Below the pieces are notes generated by a model that had not been told where the DNA came from, ran no database searches, and was given only the letters and a program-made list of their open reading frames with translations. Both the position numbers and the translations under genes were made by a program. Source: Candidatus Shapirobacteria bacterium (GTDB lineage Bacteria > Patescibacteriota > Microgenomatia > UBA12405). Taken from it: a stretch of 7,790 bases of DNA. The first letter of the stretch is position 1. The number at the start of each line of letters is the position of its first letter. This document shows, piece by piece, positions 5,230-7,790 of this stretch. The DNA lies in assembly GCA_026395315.1 (NCBI GenBank), contig JAPLYY010000051.1, positions 1-7,790 of the forward strand. The letters run 5' to 3'.

Positions 5230-7017
5230 CTATGTTTTGTTGGACTGAAGGCCGGAAAGACCAGCCAACAACCGGTTGTACTTAGTTTCTAATTCTTTAA
5301 TTTTAGCACTATCTTCATTTTTTTCCGCCAGGGAGAGTTGAAGGCTGATAGTTTCGAGTTCTTTTTTAAGGTTTTGCGACAAAATTAAATTAACAATTTT
5401 GGTAATTTCTAAACGACGGCGAAGGGGTTCGAGATTCAGAGCGGAAGCGGTGATATAGATATCCTGAAAAATCGGTTGGAGTTCCGGCGGAAGGGAATCG
5501 GCGAAAGTTTTTAGCTGGTAGTTTTTTTTCTTTAAAAGTTGAGAAAAAATTGACAGAAAACGGGGGGTGGAAAAGGAATAATTTTTGGTAATCCGATGGG
5601 CTAGGATGGCCGGTTTTTTAGCAGAAAAAATCAGGCAGAGCAAATAAAGTTCTAACCGGTCGAGACGGCTGTCGGGAGTAATGACCGGAGGGGAGAGAAT
5701 ATTGGAAGTGGGTGAAGTTGGTTTTGGTTGAGGAATTTTGAGAGATTCTTGAGTAACCGATTCGACAGTGGAACCGACAGCATCGGCTAGCTTATGAAGA
5801 TAGTCGGAACGGATAACCGAATTGGTGATTTTGGAAATAAAAGGCAGAACGGTAGTTAAAATTATTTTTTTACCACGGACGGTGGAAACATCATTGGCGG
5901 CTACGGCTGAATCGATTAAATAATCCCAGATGGAGATGGTGTTTTCTAACTGTTTTCTAAAGAAAACAGGATCTTGATTCACGGCTTCATCGGGATCTTT
6001 AAAATCCTTACCTAAGGTTAAAACCTGAATGTCAAAATCGAAGGAATCGGCCAATTCGATACTTTTACGGGCGGCGTTATTGCCGGCAAAATCAGAATCG
6101 AGAGCCAAAATCAGAGTGTCGGCGTAACGACGGAGAAGTTGAAGCTGATCAGCGGTAAAAGCGGTGCCTTTGATAGCGACAATATTTTTATAACCGGCTT
6201 GAAAAGGGGAAATCATATCAAATTCGCCTTCAGTGACAATCACAACAGAATCCTTTTTTATAAATTCTTTGCTGAGATTCAGACCAAAAACAGTTTGGCT
6301 TTTGTGATAAATATCGGTTTCGGGAGAGTTGATGTATTTTGCTTGTTCAATTTTAGCTCCCGGTAAAATTCGGCCGGAGAAACCGAGGATCCGGTCGCGA
6401 AAATCAGTTAGAGGAAAAACCAGACGGTCGCGAAAACGATCATAAAATTGGCCACGATTATAACTACTTTGACCAAAGGAACCGGAAGCAATCATTTCAG
6501 CCGGGGTAAAACCTTTTTTGGTTAAATAGGCAACGATTAATTGGGGTTGGGTGGGGGAAAAACCGATTTTAAAAAGGTTGATGGTTTCGAGCTTTATCCC
6601 TCGGTTGAGAACGTAGTCGAAAGCATTTTTACCCAAGGGATGTTCGGTGAGAATATAGTGATAAAATTTGGCGACTTCGTGATTAATTAAAAATAACCGT
6701 TGACGTTTAGAGTCACCGGCGGCAAAACGGATATCATGTTTAAGCTCGATACCGGCGATTTTGGCCAGTTCTTCGAGAGCTTCCTTAAAGTCAACCCGTT
6801 CAAAATCCTCGATAAAAGTAAAAATATCGCCGGCTTTGCCGCAACCAAAACACTTAAAAATCTGGAGCTCAGGAGAAACAATGAATGAAGGGGTTTTTTC
6901 CTGATGAAAGGGACAACAGGCGATGTAGTGATGTCCCCGTTTTTTAAGGGGGGTAAAACGATTGATTACATCGACAATATCAAGCTTTTTTTTAATTTCC
7001 TCGACTTGAGATTCCAC
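5230..7017 (-). CDS. dnaG: DNA primase DnaG
   Basis: DnaG makes the RNA primers for replication forks and works with the replicative helicase DnaB. The 595-residue product has the usual length. The N-terminal CHC2 zinc-binding domain (about 1-95) carries C35, H38, C56 and C59 in CPFHQEKTPSF and CFGCGKAGD. The catalytic core includes the basic RFRDRLVFP stretch near 194-202. The TOPRIM part has E263 in VTEGEFD and D307/D309 in LALDSDFAGNNAA, where DxD is the metal site. KDPDE follows at 340-344. Residues from about 430 form the variable C-terminal helicase-interaction region. The start is GTG at 7017; an in-frame TAG two codons upstream excludes a longer form. An extended -10 lies five bases before the start. 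rpoD follows 34 bases after its stop codon; rpsU, often first in this operon, is absent here. Confidence 0.97.
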   Translation of the reverse strand: MESQVEEIKKKLDIVDVINRFTPLKKRGHHYIACCPFHQEKTPSFIVSPELQIFKCFGCGKAGDIFTFIEDFERVDFKEALEELAKIAGIELKHDIRFAAGDSKRQRLFLINHEVAKFYHYILTEHPLGKNAFDYVLNRGIKLETINLFKIGFSPTQPQLIVAYLTKKGFTPAEMIASGSFGQSSYNRGQFYDRFRDRLVFPLTDFRDRILGFSGRILPGAKIEQAKYINSPETDIYHKSQTVFGLNLSKEFIKKDSVVIVTEGEFDMISPFQAGYKNIVAIKGTAFTADQLQLLRRYADTLILALDSDFAGNNAARKSIELADSFDFDIQVLTLGKDFKDPDEAVNQDPVFFRKQLENTISIWDYLIDSAVAANDVSTVRGKKIILTTVLPFISKITNSVIRSDYLHKLADAVGSTVESVTQESLKIPQPKPTSPTSNILSPPVITPDSRLDRLELYLLCLIFSAKKPAILAHRITKNYSFSTPRFLSIFSQLLKKKNYQLKTFADSLPPELQPIFQDIYITASALNLEPLRRRLEITKIVNLILSQNLKKELETISLQLSLAEKNEDSAKIKELETKYNRLLAGLSGLQSNKT

Positions 7018-7022
7018 AGCCT

Positions 7023-7031
7023 ATTCTAACA
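7023..7031 (-). promoter_or_regulatory. Extended -10 promoter of dnaG
   Basis: The minus strand reads TGTTAGAAT, a TGn extended -10 with 5 of 6 matches in the hexamer. No -35 is visible at the usual spacing. The hexamer ends only five bases before the GTG start of dnaG, so transcription should start at or near the start codon, leaving no room for a ribosome binding site. It would drive dnaG, rpoD and the membrane protein gene. Confidence 0.5.
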
Positions 7032-7045
7032 TCAAACCCACCCTA

Positions 7046-7067
7046 CCCTCCCTTGAAGAAGGGAGGG
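7046..7067. repeat. Perfect 9-bp intergenic hairpin
   Basis: CCCTCCCTT and AAGGGAGGG form a perfect 9-bp stem around the loop GAAG, in the gap between the RelE-like gene (ending at 7079) and dnaG. No run of T follows on either strand, so it is not a classical intrinsic terminator. It may still weaken read-through from the toxin operon, stabilise its mRNA 3' end, or be a copy of a dispersed intergenic repeat. Confidence 0.6.
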
Positions 7068-7078
7068 CTAGAACAAAT

Positions 7079-7324
7079 TTATTGTTTATAAGCACTTTGG
7101 CGGTGAGCGACGGAAAAAATTATTATTTTGTTTTTGGCAATCTGATAAATAATCCGATAGGGCCAAGCCCGAAGTGAGAAAAGACCCGTAAACTCACCTT
7201 TTAGTTGTTTGCCAGAGTCAGGTTCAAGACTAAGGTTTTTGATTTTTTTAATAATCTTTTTTAGTTCGACTGGGGGAAGTTTCTTGATTTGTTTTTGAGC
7301 TTCGTTTCTAATAATAATGTCCAC
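7079..7324 (-). CDS. RelE/ParE-family toxin of a type II toxin-antitoxin system
   Basis: The 81-residue basic protein fits the RelE/ParE superfamily of mRNA-cleaving or gyrase-targeting toxins. The N-terminal beta strand MDIIIRNEA leads into the helix AQKQIKKLPPVELKKIIKKI. The typical core follows: QLKGEFTGLFSLRAWPYRIIYQI with R52 and R57, then IIIFSVAHRQSAY with H74, R75 and Y79. This pattern is closer to mRNA-cleaving RelE than to ParE, but the activity cannot be proved from sequence. It starts with GTG six bases after the antitoxin stop codon, so the two are probably translated together. No Shine-Dalgarno sequence is visible in front of it. A perfect hairpin lies just downstream. Confidence 0.88.
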   Translation of the reverse strand: MDIIIRNEAQKQIKKLPPVELKKIIKKIKNLSLEPDSGKQLKGEFTGLFSLRAWPYRIIYQIAKNKIIIFSVAHRQSAYKQ

Positions 7325-7330
7325 ACCAGA

Positions 7331-7594
7331 TTATAGACCCAATTCTTTTTCTAATTTATCTAAACTAATTGATTTTTTGGATTTTAAACCTCGGCGAATT
7401 GCTTTTACTTCTTCCAATGAGGACATAATGTCAAGAGTTTCAAGCCATGATTCCATTTCAGCTTTATTGATCATAACTACCGGCTCACTATTGCGAAGAT
7501 TGATTTCAATAGCAGTTAAACCTTTGGAGGCCTTTTTAATAAGAGAGTATAAATTTTGCCGGGCATCACTAGCGGTATAGGAAGTAATATTCAT
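7331..7594 (-). CDS. Phd/YefM-family antitoxin
   Basis: The 87-residue protein has the YefM-like N-terminal DNA-binding fold: ITSYTASDARQNLYSLIKKA (residues 3-22), then EPVVMINKAEMESWLETLDIM (about 37-57), which corresponds to the conserved region before the toxin-binding tail. The charged C-terminal part (about 58-87) should be the flexible toxin-neutralising segment. It precedes the RelE-like toxin by six bases, the usual antitoxin-first order. With the toxin it should repress its own promoter: the upstream region has a consensus -35, a 17-bp spacer, and two CGTACG sites covering the -10. The -10 ends five bases before the ATG, so the mRNA is likely leaderless. Confidence 0.9.
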   Translation of the reverse strand: MNITSYTASDARQNLYSLIKKASKGLTAIEINLRNSEPVVMINKAEMESWLETLDIMSSLEEVKAIRRGLKSKKSISLDKLEKELGL

Positions 7595-7599
7595 AATTA

Positions 7600-7628
7600 A
7601 TCGTACGATATGTCGTACGTTTTGTCAA
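7600..7628 (-). promoter_or_regulatory. Toxin-antitoxin promoter
   Basis: On the minus strand a perfect -35 TTGACA (7628-7623) is followed by a 17-bp spacer and -10 TACGAT (7605-7600, 4 of 6 matches). The antitoxin ATG begins five bases after the -10. The -35 overlaps the TGA stop codon of the upstream transporter gene. Confidence 0.75.
7602..7619. promoter_or_regulatory. Autoregulatory operator of the toxin-antitoxin operon
   Basis: CGTACGA and TCGTACG form a perfect inverted repeat around the spacer TATG. Each arm contains the self-palindromic hexamer CGTACG, and the two hexamer centres are exactly 12 bp apart. It covers the -10 and most of the promoter spacer, so a bound Phd/YefM-toxin complex would block RNA polymerase. 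The layout is like that of the E. coli yefM-yoeB operator, which has paired TGTACA-core palindromes. Confidence 0.75.
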
Positions 7629-7790
7629 GGGATAGATACTTTGATATTTTTCGGAGTGAAATTAAGAATAATCAAAATTAATGCGATGTTAATTATGCCT
7701 ATAAAGCCGAAAGCGTTGTGAATACCCATTAAATCGGCCAATATGCCGGCAGTAATGGGGCCGATAATTTGACCAATGTTGGTAGAAAAA
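7625..7790 (-). CDS. Partial CDS, C-terminal end of a major-facilitator-type transporter
   Basis: The last 54 codons of a minus-strand gene run in from the right window edge and end with TGA at 7625-7627. The peptide begins FSTNIGQIIGPITAGILAD and continues through a hydrophobic helix (FGFIGIINIALILIILNF) to a short polar tail ending KVSIP. The helix with NIGQIIGPITAG followed by a final helix resembles the last two transmembrane segments of MFS transporters, where a glycine-rich GxxxGP pattern is common. The substrate cannot be told. Its stop codon lies within the -35 box of the toxin-antitoxin promoter. The use of TGA as stop indicates that TGA is not reassigned in this genome. Confidence 0.75.
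   Translation of the reverse strand, partial: FSTNIGQIIGPITAGILADLMGIHNAFGFIGIINIALILIILNFTPKNIKVSIP

Noticed and set aside
4132..5285. Plus-strand open frames across rpoD and the end of dnaG (4132-4353, 4500-4790, 4777-5007, 5001-5285)
   Set aside because: They are antisense to well-conserved sigma factor and primase sequence and show no recognisable protein features.
7046..7067. Intrinsic terminator for the toxin gene
   Set aside because: The stem is strong but neither strand has a T-rich tract after it, so I list it as a hairpin repeat only.
6139..7580. Open frames opposite or out of frame with dnaG and the antitoxin (6139-6366, 6687-6881, 6700-6888, 7317-7580)
   Set aside because: All are fully contained in better supported genes and resemble no known protein.
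1..7790. CRISPR array or rRNA gene
   Set aside because: No regularly spaced direct repeats were seen, and no rRNA-like sequence was recognised.

Overview
The window looks like a piece of a small bacterial genome, most likely from the Candidate Phyla Radiation (Patescibacteria, perhaps a Microgenomates-like lineage). This assignment is an inference. It rests on short, tightly packed genes, the absence of recognisable Shine-Dalgarno sequences, a tRNA gene without an encoded CCA end, and the style of the recombinase and the GIY-YIG protein. One gene ends in TGA (the transporter fragment at the right edge), which argues against a lineage that reads TGA as glycine.

Region 1 (1-2017) is an accessory, visibly AT-richer segment. 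It holds the 3' end of an unidentified acidic protein gene, then a complete large serine recombinase whose last three codons and stop codon lie inside the 3' end of an intact tRNA-Asn(GTT) gene on the other strand. This is the layout expected of an element integrated at a tRNA gene and extending to the left.

Region 2 (2008-2366) is the most unusual part. Read on the minus strand, a near-consensus promoter is followed by a damaged copy of the tRNA-Asn 5' half, which carries a perfect 16-bp palindrome in its D-loop. That copy stops exactly in the anticodon loop. A small GIY-YIG nuclease gene follows, and its stop codon lies inside the first ten bases of the intact tRNA-Asn gene. This looks like a roughly 300-bp GIY-YIG mini-element that split a tRNA gene and supplied a replacement 5' half.

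Region 3 (2380-7017) is ordinary chromosome: a histidine-phosphatase-family gene on the plus strand, overlapping convergently with a minus-strand run of dnaG (primase), rpoD (primary sigma factor) and a GT-C-like membrane protein. dnaG-rpoD is the core of the classical macromolecular-synthesis operon; no rpsU is seen next to it.

Region 4 (7046-7790) holds an intergenic hairpin, a YefM/Phd-RelE type toxin-antitoxin operon with a well-formed promoter and a double-CGTACG operator, and the C-terminal end of a major-facilitator-type transporter cut by the window edge.

A window-wide pattern is that most genes have a -10-like hexamer only 4-8 bases before the start codon and no Shine-Dalgarno sequence, which suggests leaderless mRNAs.
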